From Spirulinaceae cyanobacterium SM2_1_0 (lineage in GTDB: Bacteria > Cyanobacteriota > Cyanobacteriia > Cyanobacteriales > Spirulinaceae): a DNA stretch of 64,000 bases. This document shows, one piece after another, positions 9,343 to 19,061 of this stretch. The stretch is taken from the NCBI GenBank assembly GCA_012031265.1, contig JAAUTY010000020.1:1-64000 (forward strand), written 5' to 3'. Numbering within the stretch: the stretch's first letter is position 1; each line of letters begins with the position of its first letter. The translations under genes and the position numbers were made by a program. The notes beneath the pieces were generated by a model. That model made no database searches and had not been told where the DNA came from. It saw nothing but the letters and a program-made list of their open reading frames with translations.

Positions 9343-10290
9343 ATGATGACTGCTGAGCATATCCAACCGACCCTTTCGATTGTCGTCCCGCTCTACTACG
9401 CTGAGTCGTTGCTCGCCACGCTGGTCGCGGAACTGGATCGCTTGACACTGGAGTATCAAGCCGCGTTCCAGACCGAAATTGTTTTCGTTGATGATGGTTC
9501 TAAAGATCTTACCTTTGAGAAAATTCGGACGCTTGAGCCGCAATATTTCACTTACCAAGCAATTCGCTTAGCGCGCAATTTCAAGTCCTATGTCGCCATT
9601 TTGGCGGGGATTCAGCACGCACGCGGTGACTACATCACGTTCCTACCGCAGGATCTACAAGAACCACCGGAGCTGGTCTGGCAGTTGTGGCAGGCGTTGC
9701 AGCCAGGATTTGATGTGGCTTGGGCGGTACGGCGATCGCGGGGCGATCGCTGGCTCGACCGCATTTTTTCCCACCTCTTCCATCGTCTCATGCACGCGAT
9801 TTGGTCAGAATGGCCCGCGACCGGTGCCGATATGTTCATGATTTCTCGCCCAGTCGCCAATGTCTTGCTGTCAATGCAGGAAAAAAATTCACACATCACC
9901 GGCCAAATCCTCTGGAGCGGCTTCCGACAAACCCGCATTTTCTACGACCGTCAGCGTCGTCGCCAGGGTAAATCAGGCTGGAGTTTTTGGAAAAAGGTGG
10001 AGCTAGCAGTCAGTGTCATCGCCCAGTTTTCCTACTTGCCGATTCGGGCTTGTACCGTGTTGGGGTTGGTTTTAGCCTTGCTGGGGTTCATCTACGGCAT
10101 CATCGTGCTCATCGGTCGCCTGACACTACAAATCTTGGTGCCCGGTTGGACGGCGCTGATGGTTGTGACCTTGCTCATCGGCGGCTTTCAGCTCATTTTC
10201 CTCGGCACGATTGGCGAGTACCTCTGGCGCATCTTCGATGAGGTTCGTAAGCGGCCGGTTTACATCGTGATGGAAAAAATAGAGCGTTGA
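9343..10290 (+). CDS. Family 2 glycosyltransferase with membrane anchor
   Basis: 315 residues. Residues 10-225 form a GT-A glycosyltransferase: LSIVVPLYYAE, FVDDGSKD (nucleotide-sugar aspartates), RLARNFKSYVAILAGI, and LPQDLQEPPE in place of the more common DADLQDPPE. Two membrane helices lie near residues 232-305, followed by the GEYLWRIFDEVRKRPVY motif. This is the architecture of GtrB/ArnC-type enzymes that load a sugar onto undecaprenyl phosphate. As the last gene of the fdt-like operon it probably transfers the amino sugar or a related residue to a lipid carrier for surface glycan assembly. Flippase and polymerase genes are not in the window. Confidence 0.82.
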   Translation: MMTAEHIQPTLSIVVPLYYAESLLATLVAELDRLTLEYQAAFQTEIVFVDDGSKDLTFEKIRTLEPQYFTYQAIRLARNFKSYVAILAGIQHARGDYITFLPQDLQEPPELVWQLWQALQPGFDVAWAVRRSRGDRWLDRIFSHLFHRLMHAIWSEWPATGADMFMISRPVANVLLSMQEKNSHITGQILWSGFRQTRIFYDRQRRRQGKSGWSFWKKVELAVSVIAQFSYLPIRACTVLGLVLALLGFIYGIIVLIGRLTLQILVPGWTALMVVTLLIGGFQLIFLGTIGEYLWRIFDEVRKRPVYIVMEKIER

Positions 10291-10317
10291 ACAAGTCACT
10301 AATACCCTAAGCCGATC

Positions 10318-11688
10318 CTATTCTGGGATCGTGCGGCAAGGGAGCACGATATTGAAGGCGGTGCCCTCACCCACTTCTGTTTCCAGGGTCAGTTCGCCTT
10401 GGTGTTTCTGAGTGACGATCTGGTGGCTGATCGATAGCCCCAGGCCTGTCCCCTTGCCAATCGGTTTGGTGGTGAAAAAGTTCTCGAAGATGCGATCGCG
10501 AATCGCAGGCGGAATCCCCGGCCCGTTGTCCTCAATGCGAACCGCAACCCCCGGCCCGTCACCGTAGTTCTCGACCCGCTTAGTGGTGATTTTAATTTTC
10601 GGCTTCCAGTCCGATGGCTGGGCCTCCGCGTCGGCGTGTGCCGCTGCCTTGTGATCTGCTTCCTTATCGACCAAAGCGTCAATTGAATTGGCAATCAAGT
10701 TCATGAACACCTGGCTCAACTGACCGGGATAACAGTTGACGAGCGGCAGTTCATCATAATTTCTCTGCACCTGAATCGAGCGCTTAAGGCGATTTTCCAA
10801 AATCAGTAATGTCCCGTCAATGCACTCATGCAAATCGGCGGCTTGGAGCTTATCATCATCCATGCGCGAGAAGTTGCGCAGGCTGGTCACGATTTGGATC
10901 AATCGTTCCGAACCCAGCCGCATACTCTTCAGCAGGTTGGGTGAATCTTCGAGAATAAAATCCAGATCGATTTCTTCCTTGAACTCGACAATGCGCTTCG
11001 GGGTTTCCGCGAGTTCGGTGTCGTAAAGTTCGAGTAATTCCATTAAGTTACCGTAGTAATCCGTGAGAAAGTCAATGTTGCCGTTGACGGAATTGACGGG
11101 ATTACGGATTTCATGAGCCACACCCGCGACCATTTGCCCCAGACTCACCATCTTCTCGGTTTGGATCTGGTGGGCGTAGGTCTTCTCGTCCAGTAGGCGG
11201 GTTGTAATCTGGTGAATTTTGGACTGGGCGACGAGCAATTGGTGGCTATCGATCAAGCGGTAGACCCCCGGATGCAATTCAGTGACGATGGGTTCGTAGA
11301 CCAGCTCCGGCGGGCGTTGCAGAGATTCTCTCGCCGCCTCGACGATTTGGGTGTCGGGGGGGAAAATCTTGAAGGTGGCTTGAGTGAAGTTGTAGAGGGC
11401 ACTCAGGGGTCGCCGCAGAAACAGATCGAGGGCGTAGGGGCGACTCATCCGCTCCAAGAAGCGCCGCCGCGAAATCATGCCAGCACATTGGCCGTTTTTG
11501 GTCAGGATCACGCCAGGAATCGCTAAGTCTTCTTCTAGTTTACGCGCTACCTCGATCGCTAGGTGCGAGTCTGCGACCTGAAAATCGTAGAGAGATAGTT
11601 CGCGTAGGGTCGATTCAGTACTCAGCGACTTGGCTTCAAACAAGTCGAAGACTGATTGTTTCTGTGGCTGTCCTTGCAAGTTGATCAT
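10318..11688 (-). CDS. Sensor histidine kinase with CBS-like N-terminal domain
   Basis: About 456 residues from the ATG at 11688; an in-frame start 16 codons upstream (11736) is also possible. The N-terminal 160 residues contain [40 protein letters not shown] and [10 protein letters not shown], a sensor resembling a divergent CBS pair. The kinase core is complete: H-box [12 protein letters not shown]-box [13 protein letters not shown]1 [11 protein letters not shown] and G2 [11 protein letters not shown]. No transmembrane segment is evident, so it is probably cytosolic. The next gene upstream on the same strand encodes a diguanylate cyclase with the same N-terminal sensor. No response regulator is adjacent. 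Confidence 0.88.
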   Translation of the reverse strand: MINLQGQPQKQSVFDLFEAKSLSTESTLRELSLYDFQVADSHLAIEVARKLEEDLAIPGVILTKNGQCAGMISRRRFLERMSRPYALDLFLRRPLSALYNFTQATFKIFPPDTQIVEAARESLQRPPELVYEPIVTELHPGVYRLIDSHQLLVAQSKIHQITTRLLDEKTYAHQIQTEKMVSLGQMVAGVAHEIRNPVNSVNGNIDFLTDYYGNLMELLELYDTELAETPKRIVEFKEEIDLDFILEDSPNLLKSMRLGSERLIQIVTSLRNFSRMDDDKLQAADLHECIDGTLLILENRLKRSIQVQRNYDELPLVNCYPGQLSQVFMNLIANSIDALVDKEADHKAAAHADAEAQPSDWKPKIKITTKRVENYGDGPGVAVRIEDNGPGIPPAIRDRIFENFFTTKPIGKGTGLGLSISHQIVTQKHQGELTLETEVGEGTAFNIVLPCRTIPE

Positions 11689-11893
11689 GGTATGGTGATC
11701 GCGAGAGTCACTCCAATGCGATTTTTGTAGAAACACCCACTCATCTTAACTGTACTGGAAATAATCGTGGGGATGTGGTCACAGACTTCTAAAAAGTTTA
11801 AATGATTACCCAGTTTTTCCTTAATCACCTCTTAAACCTCACTTAATCCCAATTTATAGCATCCCCCAGAGGTCGGCCTGAATGAACTCCGAA

Positions 11894-13003
11894 TCATCCC
11901 TGCTCAGGCATCAGCAAGTCCGTCGGGACTGGCTCAAAGATCGATACACAGTTGCGTCCCTGACTCTTCGCGGCGTAGAGTGCCCGATCCGCTGCATCAA
12001 CCAGTGCTTCCAGGCGGCTGTGGACGGTCGGTACAGCAGTCGCCACGCCGAGGCTCAAGGTTACCCTTTCGCTGAGCGACGAGGTGGCGTGGGGAATCGC
12101 CAACTGGGCAATCTGGCAACGGATGGCTTCCGCTAGCTCGCGCGCTACGGACAAATCCGTCTGGGGTAAGACCACGGCGAACTCTTCGCCTCCATAGCGC
12201 GCCACTAGGCATGTCGAATGCTTGACTGTGGCGCAGAGCTGCTGGGCAATCTGTTGCAAGCAATCGTCGCCAGCCAGATGGCCATAAGTATCGTTGTAGC
12301 GTTTGAAAAAGTCCACATCGCAGAGAATGATCGAGAGGGACGACTGGAACTGGGCTGCCTGCTGCCAGACCGATGCTAGGTACTCATTGAAGTGGCGGCG
12401 ATTGGCAACTTTGGTGAGGGCATCCAGCGAAGCCAGACGTTGCAAATCGAGATTGGCTACCTCCAACTGCTGCGAGGATTGACGCAGCAGCGCCAACGTC
12501 ATCTGGTGAATTTTGGACTGGGCGACCAGCAGGTGGTGGGCATCTAGGAGGCGATAGGTCTGTGACCCAAGCTGCACCACTAATGGTTCGTAGAGTAACT
12601 CGGGCGATCGCTGCAAGGAGAGCTGTACGGCTTCGATGACTGAGGTTGTCCCTGACAAGCAAAGTAGCTCGGTCTGCACCAGTTTGTACAGAAAGCGAAT
12701 CGCCCGACCCTGGAACAGAGCCAAGCTGTAGGGGCGGCTCATCCGCTCCCAGAAGCGCCGCTGAGAAATCGCCCCCCAAAACTGACCGCTCTCAGTCAGA
12801 ATGACTCCCGGCAGCAAGGGGTTGTGCTCAAAGGCTTGGGTGACTTGCTGAGCGTGGCAATTGGCATCCAACTGAAAGTCGCTGAGCTGTAGGTCTTGCA
12901 GCGTCGAGTCGATGCCTAGCTCTGTGGGGACAGGGCTAGGGAGAGCCGACGGTAGGGGATTGGGGAACACAGTTCTACAGCGAGTCACAGTGGAGGCAGA
13001 CAT
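11894..13003 (-). CDS. Diguanylate cyclase with the same CBS-like sensor
   Basis: About 369 residues from the ATG at 13003. Residues 30-170 match the N-terminal domain of the neighbouring kinase: GVILTESGQFWGAISQRRFWERMSRPYSLALF, then [11 protein letters not shown] short coiled coil leads to a GGDEF domain (about 195-355) with LTKVANRRHFNEYL, CDVDFFKRYNDTYGHLAGDD and the active-site loop ARYGGEEF, so it should make cyclic di-GMP. The RxxD inhibitory site five residues before the loop is absent (KHST), so product inhibition at that site is unlikely. Both genes point the same way with 206 bases between their coding sequences. Confidence 0.88.
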   Translation of the reverse strand: MSASTVTRCRTVFPNPLPSALPSPVPTELGIDSTLQDLQLSDFQLDANCHAQQVTQAFEHNPLLPGVILTESGQFWGAISQRRFWERMSRPYSLALFQGRAIRFLYKLVQTELLCLSGTTSVIEAVQLSLQRSPELLYEPLVVQLGSQTYRLLDAHHLLVAQSKIHQMTLALLRQSSQQLEVANLDLQRLASLDALTKVANRRHFNEYLASVWQQAAQFQSSLSIILCDVDFFKRYNDTYGHLAGDDCLQQIAQQLCATVKHSTCLVARYGGEEFAVVLPQTDLSVARELAEAIRCQIAQLAIPHATSSLSERVTLSLGVATAVPTVHSRLEALVDAADRALYAAKSQGRNCVSIFEPVPTDLLMPEQG

Positions 13004-13330
13004 GACGCAGGACAATTATCTCATAAGGATCTCAGGGTTGAGGCGATGAATTTTGGAGTTGAGCTAGGGTACACTGCAAAGTTTAGCTTTAACTCAATGG
13101 TAGGCTGTACCACTAGAGTTGACTGTGCGTGATAGCACGGATGTTTCCGGATCCACCATAATTCGTGGCGTCTGGCATAATCTACGATCCTGCTGCATAC
13201 GACCCGGGCGTCAACGCGGGAGCGATCTGCCCGTCAATGCTGTCAGAATAGAGGACGCACTGTCCTCCCTAAGCGTCGCGATCGGGTCGGTTTGGGATAA
13301 TCTAAGGACTTCGGTTGGACGGCTAGAGCA
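13004..13330. promoter_or_regulatory. Divergent intergenic region with repeated ATAATCTA boxes
   Basis: A 327-base region between the minus-strand cyclase and the plus-strand permease. The octamer ATAATCTA occurs twice on the plus strand, near 13176 and 13298; each resembles a -10 promoter box. No gene is supported. Promoter function is inferred. Confidence 0.35.
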
Positions 13331-14362
13331 ATGACCCAACTTTACAATGCGTTCACACTCTTCCTGAGCCTGCTTGTCGAGGCATTGCCCTTCTTGCTGT
13401 TGGGGATCTTGCTGTCGAGCTTGCTGCTATTTTTCGTCGATGAGCGTCAGCTCATCGCCCGGATGCCCCGCAATCCGTTGCTGGGGGCGGTGGTGGGCAG
13501 TTGTGCCGGGTTTTTGTTTCCGGTCTGTGAGTGCGGCAATGTCCCGGTGGCTCGTCGCCTGCTGGCGCAGGGTGTTCCGACCGCAGTGGCGATTGGCTTT
13601 TTGCTGGCGGCACCGACGATTAACCCGATCGTGATTTGGGCGACTTGGGTAGCGTTTCGCGATCAGCCCGAGATCGTTGTTTTGCGGATTGTTTTCTCGT
13701 TGACGGTGGCGATCGCCATTGCTGGCATCTTCGGGGTTCAGCGTGACCCCAAGCCGCTGCTGAGTCCAGAGTTGGCGCGACGGGTGGATCTGGTGGGTGT
13801 ACCGCGATCGCCCCAACCGGCCCCAGCGGCGACGGCGGCTGTTCCCGCCCTGTTGCAATCGGGAACCTTTCTCCTCGGTCAGGGCAATGCCCCGGTGCGG
13901 TTGGAGGCGACGAAGCCGGCGATGCTGCTACCCAAGGCGCAGCAGCGACGCTTCAATCGTCGTAAGTGGTTGGCTTGCCTTAATAATGCTGTGCAGGAGC
14001 TACGAGAACTCGGGGGGATGCTGGTGATCGGCAGTGCGATCGCCGCTAGTATCCAAGTGTTTGTCCCGCGCGAGGTCATCGTCAGCCTTGGGCAGGGGCC
14101 GCTGACTTCGATCTTGGCGATGATGCTGTTGGCGGCCGTCGTCTCTATCTGTTCGACGGTGGATGCCTTCTTCGTCCTCGCTTTTGCGGCGACCTTCACG
14201 ACCGGCTCGTTGCTTGCCTTTCTTGTTTTCGGGCCGATGATTGACCTGAAAGCGATTGGGCTGATGCTCTCTATTTTCAAACCGCGCTTTATCGTCTACC
14301 TGTTTGCTCTTGCCGGCCAACTGACGATTTTGCTTTGCCTTTCCTACAGCTACTTCTTCTAG
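13331..14362 (+). CDS. UPF0718/DUF318-type permease
   Basis: 343 residues with about eight membrane helices in two blocks separated by a soluble segment (about 135-215). The first block has GSCAGFLFPVCECGNVPVAR with the CECGN motif and LAAPTINPIV; the second has CSTVDAFFVLAFA and FGPMIDLKAIGLML. This is the DUF318/ArsP-like permease family, whose members export organoarsenicals or, more often, have unknown substrates. The CECGN motif hints at metal or thiol chemistry. No arsenic genes or regulator are adjacent, so a substrate cannot be given. Confidence 0.82.
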   Translation: MTQLYNAFTLFLSLLVEALPFLLLGILLSSLLLFFVDERQLIARMPRNPLLGAVVGSCAGFLFPVCECGNVPVARRLLAQGVPTAVAIGFLLAAPTINPIVIWATWVAFRDQPEIVVLRIVFSLTVAIAIAGIFGVQRDPKPLLSPELARRVDLVGVPRSPQPAPAATAAVPALLQSGTFLLGQGNAPVRLEATKPAMLLPKAQQRRFNRRKWLACLNNAVQELRELGGMLVIGSAIAASIQVFVPREVIVSLGQGPLTSILAMMLLAAVVSICSTVDAFFVLAFAATFTTGSLLAFLVFGPMIDLKAIGLMLSIFKPRFIVYLFALAGQLTILLCLSYSYFF

Positions 14363-14506
14363 ACTGAGCTATACTGCATTTTTGGGTTGTAATCGCTTGC
14401 GGTTGAGCGGGCGAGCGCCACTCCCAAGCATCAGGGTTTGCGGCTCGCGTGAGATGAACACGGCTGCGCGCCACAGCAGCATCGGAGGATTGGAGCTTAG
14501 CAGGGG

Positions 14507-16867
14507 ATGACCCGGACTATTCTTGGCGTCGGTCACGATGCCGCTGCCCTTGACTGCTTGAGTCGCGCCCTCGAGTCGCACTTTGGCGCTCACTACCCTA
14601 TCGAGATCGTCACCAGTCGCACTACGGCTTGCGATCGCCTCGCGGCCTTACATGACCAGGGTGCCGCAACGCCGCTCTTGATCGCGGCTTGGTCAGCGCT
14701 CGAACCGCTGGCGGCTGACTGTCTCCAACATCTGCACATCTGCTATCCGCAGATGTTGTCGATTGTCCTCGCGACTCCGGCTGAGGTGGCGGTGATCCGG
14801 GACAGCGCGATCGCCCCCTATCTCTACCGCTACCTGCCACAGGCCTGGGAAGAAATCGATTTACAACTCACCGTGCGCGAAGCCCTGCGCCGCTACGACC
14901 AAGAGCAGCAGTTGGCCAGCCGCGTCACCGCCTTGCAAGCCGCCAATGCCGAATTGGCTCGGTTTAAACATTCCCTCGAGCAACAGGTCAATGAGCGGAT
15001 GATGGCTCTGAGTGCGACCAGCGCCCAGTTGCAAGACGAAATCGCCGAGCGTGCTGCCTTGCAACAGAAATTGCGGGTTTCGGAGAGTAAGCTGCGCGCC
15101 ATTGTCGAAGCGATGACGGACTTGGTGCTGATCATTGACGCTGACGGTAATGTCGAGATCGCCCCCACTGACCCCCAGCGCCTGTACCGGGGTGACACCA
15201 ACCCCCTCAATGCCACCATTGAGCAATTCTTTGGGCACGACACTGCCGCGATTTGGTTGGCTCCGGTGCGTCAGGCGATCGCCACTCAGGAAACGGTCGA
15301 TTTTGACTACAGCCTCGCCGTCGGCGACGCGACGCTCTGGTTTGCGGCTAGCATTTCCCCGCTGCCGGATCGCTCCGCGATCTGGGTGGCTCGCGACATC
15401 ACCCAGCGCAAGCTGGCGGAATCGGCGCTGGAAACGGCGAAGGAAGCCGCAGAAGCCGCCAATCTCGCCAAGAGCACGTTTCTTACCAACATGAGCCATG
15501 AACTGCGATCGCCCCTGAATGTCATCCTCGGCTTTTGCCAAGTGATGAGTCGCAGTGCCACGCTCCCGGTTGAACATCGGGCTAACCTCGAGACGGTCAA
15601 CCGCAGCGGTCAGCACTTGTTGTCCCTGATCGACAACATTCTCAATCTCTCCAAAATCGAAGCCGGCGTGATCGCCCTCGCCCCAACCGATTTTGACCTC
15701 TACGCGCTGCTCGACGAGATTCGTGCCATGTTCCGGCTGCGCGCCGAGTCCAAGGGCCTCACCCTCGACTGGACGCGCGCCCCAGACTTGCCGCGCCACA
15801 TCTGCACCGACAAGCTGAAGCTGCGTCAGGTATTCATTAATCTCGTCGGTAACGCGATCAAATTCACGGCGCGCGGTCGGGTCAGCCTCACGGCTGACCT
15901 CACTCAGCGCGATGACCAAACGTTGCAGCTACACTTTGCGGTCGCTGATACCGGCCCTGGCATTGCCCCCAAGGAGCGCGAGCGGCTGTTTGAAGCCTTT
16001 CACCAGACCACTACGGGGCGGGCCGCACAAGAAGGCACGGGACTGGGGCTGGTGATCGCCCAAAAATTCGTCACGCTCCTCGGCGGCCAGATCCACGCCC
16101 ACAGCCAACTCGGACAGGGCACCTGTTTTGAGTTCGAGATCACCGCCGCGCCCGCGACCAGTCTGTTGCCCGCCGTAAACCACCCAGCCCGCCTGCCCAC
16201 GGGTCTCGCCCCCGACCAACCCGCCCCCCGCCTGCTGATCGTCGATGACCTCGAAGACAACTGCCGGTTGTTAACCCAACTCCTCCAACCCCTCGGTTTT
16301 GCCGTACAGACGGTCAACGACGGCGAGATGGCGATCGCGCTCTGGGCAAGCTGGCAGCCGCAGTTGATCTGGCTGGACATCCGCATGGCGGGTCTCGATG
16401 GCTGCGCGGTCGCTCGCGAAATCCGCCGCCGCGAAGCTCAGCCCCAAGCAGGTTTGCGCACGGCGATCATCGCCCTCACCGCCAGCGCCCTGGACGACGA
16501 GCGCGATCGCATCCTGGCAGCAGGCTGTGATGATTTCGTCAGCAAGCCGTGGTTGGCAAATACAATTTTGGATAAGGTGGCTCAGCATCTGGGTGTCCGC
16601 TATCAGTACAGCTCAGCTCCGGCGATCGCCGTCTCACCCAGCGTCATCGCCCTCACCCCAGCCGCCTTCCAGACGCTCTCCCGAGACTGGCTCAACCGGC
16701 TCTACGAAGCCGCCAGCGCCGTAGACGACGACCGCATCCGTGAGCTACTGGCGGAACTCCCCGCCGACCACGCCGAAATTATCGCAGCAATTGACCAACT
16801 GATCGCGGATTTTGCCTGCGATCGCTTGATGGATCTGATAGAAGCTAGCGGAACGCTCCAGTCATGA
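14507..16867 (+). CDS. Hybrid histidine kinase (pseudo-REC, PAS, HK, REC)
   Basis: 786 residues. Residues 1-125 look like a receiver without its phosphorylation aspartate. A coiled coil (130-190) leads to a PAS-like domain (190-300), then HisKA with His331 in NMSHELRSP, the ATPase domain with N-box INLVGNAIKF and DTGPGIAP, GTGLGLVIAQ, and a receiver (575-690) with Asp624 in IWLDIRMAGLDG. The last 60 residues resemble a worn HPt domain without a phosphorylatable His. No membrane segment is seen. The stop overlaps the start of the next kinase gene (ATGA), so the two are translationally coupled. Confidence 0.9.
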   Translation: MTRTILGVGHDAAALDCLSRALESHFGAHYPIEIVTSRTTACDRLAALHDQGAATPLLIAAWSALEPLAADCLQHLHICYPQMLSIVLATPAEVAVIRDSAIAPYLYRYLPQAWEEIDLQLTVREALRRYDQEQQLASRVTALQAANAELARFKHSLEQQVNERMMALSATSAQLQDEIAERAALQQKLRVSESKLRAIVEAMTDLVLIIDADGNVEIAPTDPQRLYRGDTNPLNATIEQFFGHDTAAIWLAPVRQAIATQETVDFDYSLAVGDATLWFAASISPLPDRSAIWVARDITQRKLAESALETAKEAAEAANLAKSTFLTNMSHELRSPLNVILGFCQVMSRSATLPVEHRANLETVNRSGQHLLSLIDNILNLSKIEAGVIALAPTDFDLYALLDEIRAMFRLRAESKGLTLDWTRAPDLPRHICTDKLKLRQVFINLVGNAIKFTARGRVSLTADLTQRDDQTLQLHFAVADTGPGIAPKERERLFEAFHQTTTGRAAQEGTGLGLVIAQKFVTLLGGQIHAHSQLGQGTCFEFEITAAPATSLLPAVNHPARLPTGLAPDQPAPRLLIVDDLEDNCRLLTQLLQPLGFAVQTVNDGEMAIALWASWQPQLIWLDIRMAGLDGCAVAREIRRREAQPQAGLRTAIIALTASALDDERDRILAAGCDDFVSKPWLANTILDKVAQHLGVRYQYSSAPAIAVSPSVIALTPAAFQTLSRDWLNRLYEAASAVDDDRIRELLAELPADHAEIIAAIDQLIADFACDRLMDLIEASGTLQS

Positions 16868-18798
16868 CCGATTGCCCAGCCACACTCCTCATCGTTGATG
16901 ACGAACTCGAAAACCTCCAAGTCCTTTCCCAAGCCCTAAACCAGCACGGCTACAAGGTTCGCGGGGCGGTCAAGGGCGAACTAGCGCTGCGAGCCGTGCG
17001 TTCTGGTCAGATCGATCTCATCCTGCTCGATATCCGGATGCCCGAGATCAACGGCTACAACCTTTGCCACCAACTCAAAGCCGATCCCACGACCGCCCAG
17101 ATCCCGATCATCTTTCTCAGTGCCCTCGACGATACGGCTGAGAAGGTGAAAGCCTTTCAAATGGGTGGTGTTGACTACATCACCAAGCCCTTTCAAATCG
17201 AAGAAGTCCTCGCCCGAGTCGAGAACCAACTCACCATTCAGCGCCTGCAACGCCAGCTCCAAAGCCAAAACCAGCACCTGCAAGCCGAAATCCAAGAACG
17301 GCGTGACGCTGAAGACAATGCCGCCACCGCTGCCCAGTCCAAAAGCCTGTTCCTTGCCAACATGAGCCACGAACTGCGGACGCCACTCAATGCCATCCTC
17401 GGCTTCACACAAGTCTTGCAACACGACCGCGCCCTCGACCCTGAACACCGCGAATATATCAACATCATCAGTCAAAGCAGCAAACATCTCCTAGAACTGA
17501 TTGACGACATTCTCAACCTCTCCAAAATCGAAGCCGGAGTCGTCACCTACAACGAGCGCAGTTGCGACCTCTACCAACTCCTCGACGGTCTGGAAGATAT
17601 GTTCCAGATGAAAATTATTCAAAAAGGAATTGCGCTGCACTTCCAAATCGATGCCAATGTGCCGAAGTCGATCCGCACCGATCCGCAAAAGCTCCGTAGC
17701 TGCTTGACCAATCTGCTGGGCAATGCCGTCAAGTTCACCGAGCGCGGGCAAATCATGGTCAGTGCCAGCGCCCAGCCGCCGATTCACCCCGGTGATCCGT
17801 ACCAAATTCACTTTGCCGTCAGTGACACCGGCTACGGCATCGACGCCGACGAACTGGAGAAGATGTTTGCCGCTTTTGTGCAGACGGCCTCGGGACGGGC
17901 GAGTGCGGAGGGGACAGGGCTGGGTCTCTCGATTACCAAACACTTTGTTGAACTGCTGGGCGGGGCGATCGCCGTCGAGAGTCAGCGCGGCATGGGCACC
18001 ACCTTTCGCTTCCACATCAGCGCTCAGGCCGACGACGGCAGCAACCCCAGCTTCATCAAACCCCACCGCACCGTTCTCGGCCTCGCCCCCGACCAACCGA
18101 CCTACCGCATCCTCGTCGCCGACGATACCCGCGAACACCGCCTGCTCCTAGTCAAACTCCTCAGCCGCCTAGGCTTCCAGGTTCGCCAAGCAAGCAATGG
18201 TCAAGATGCCCTTGCAATCTGGCACGATTGGCGGCCGCACCTGATCTGGATGGACACACGAATGCCAGTCATGGACGGCATTGCCGCCACCGGCGAGATC
18301 CGTGCCCGCGAGGTAGAGCTGGCACAAGCCGCCGAACGCCTCGGTGAACCACTGCCCGACTACACAGTGATCATCACCCTCTCGGCCAGTGCCTTTGAAG
18401 ATCAGCGCATGGAAATCTTGGCGGCTGGCTCCGATGACTTTATCCGCAAGCCCTACGCTGAAGCGGCTGTCCTCAGCAAGCTCGTCGAGCATCTCGGTGT
18501 CGTCTATGCCTATGAGGAAACCGAGACGGCAGCCATGGACAAGCCTGAGCCTGCAGAGACAGAATCGACGAATCCCTGGCAACAGCGGCTGAATGCCCTA
18601 CCCGCGATCTGGCGTCGCGATCTGGCGCGCGCGGCTCAGGGGGACGATGCAGGGGCCGTATTGGCTTTGATCGAGACCCTGCCGGCCCAGCAGGCGGAGC
18701 TAGCCGGGATCTTGCGCGAACTCGTGCGGCAGTCACGACTTGAAACCCTCGCCAATGTTACCGCCCGCTATCTCACGCCGCCCCCTGCCGCCAGCTAG
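16864..18798 (+). CDS. Hybrid histidine kinase with two receivers (REC-HK-REC)
   Basis: 644 residues. The first receiver has acidic residues VDDELEN and Asp56 in LLDIRMPEING. A coiled coil follows, then HisKA with His169 in NMSHELRTPLNAILGF, an ATPase domain with LTNLLGNAVKF, DTGYGID and GTGLGLSIT, and a second receiver around 415-530 (VADDTREH, IWMDTRMPVMDG). The C-terminal tail (about 560-644) resembles the degenerate tail of the preceding protein. Overlap ATGA with the upstream kinase suggests that the two form a phosphorelay unit, feeding the REC-GAF-GGDEF protein 263 bases downstream; that link is inferred. Confidence 0.9.
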   Translation: MTDCPATLLIVDDELENLQVLSQALNQHGYKVRGAVKGELALRAVRSGQIDLILLDIRMPEINGYNLCHQLKADPTTAQIPIIFLSALDDTAEKVKAFQMGGVDYITKPFQIEEVLARVENQLTIQRLQRQLQSQNQHLQAEIQERRDAEDNAATAAQSKSLFLANMSHELRTPLNAILGFTQVLQHDRALDPEHREYINIISQSSKHLLELIDDILNLSKIEAGVVTYNERSCDLYQLLDGLEDMFQMKIIQKGIALHFQIDANVPKSIRTDPQKLRSCLTNLLGNAVKFTERGQIMVSASAQPPIHPGDPYQIHFAVSDTGYGIDADELEKMFAAFVQTASGRASAEGTGLGLSITKHFVELLGGAIAVESQRGMGTTFRFHISAQADDGSNPSFIKPHRTVLGLAPDQPTYRILVADDTREHRLLLVKLLSRLGFQVRQASNGQDALAIWHDWRPHLIWMDTRMPVMDGIAATGEIRAREVELAQAAERLGEPLPDYTVIITLSASAFEDQRMEILAAGSDDFIRKPYAEAAVLSKLVEHLGVVYAYEETETAAMDKPEPAETESTNPWQQRLNALPAIWRRDLARAAQGDDAGAVLALIETLPAQQAELAGILRELVRQSRLETLANVTARYLTPPPAAS

Positions 18799-19061
18799 GT
18801 CTCGACCGTGACCGGCAGTCGCTGGCTGAAGAAAATTGCTAAAATCATGGAATTGCAGCATTTATAGTGATTGAGTTGGTGCCCTAAACAATCCCAACAA
18901 CTCTCTCTCATTCACAGCTAGATTGCCATATGGTAGCAGTATGATAGAGCAATGGCAGCGGTATGGAGCTTCGTTCTGTTTTCTGCGCCGCTACCTGTCG
19001 GGTGACGCCTGCAACTTCGCATTCCAACTGAGACCAATCAATCACATCGAGTTGAGATGAT

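Noticed and set aside
14861-15919. 352-codon minus-strand frame
   Set aside because: Antisense to the hybrid kinase at 14507, which has all its motifs intact.
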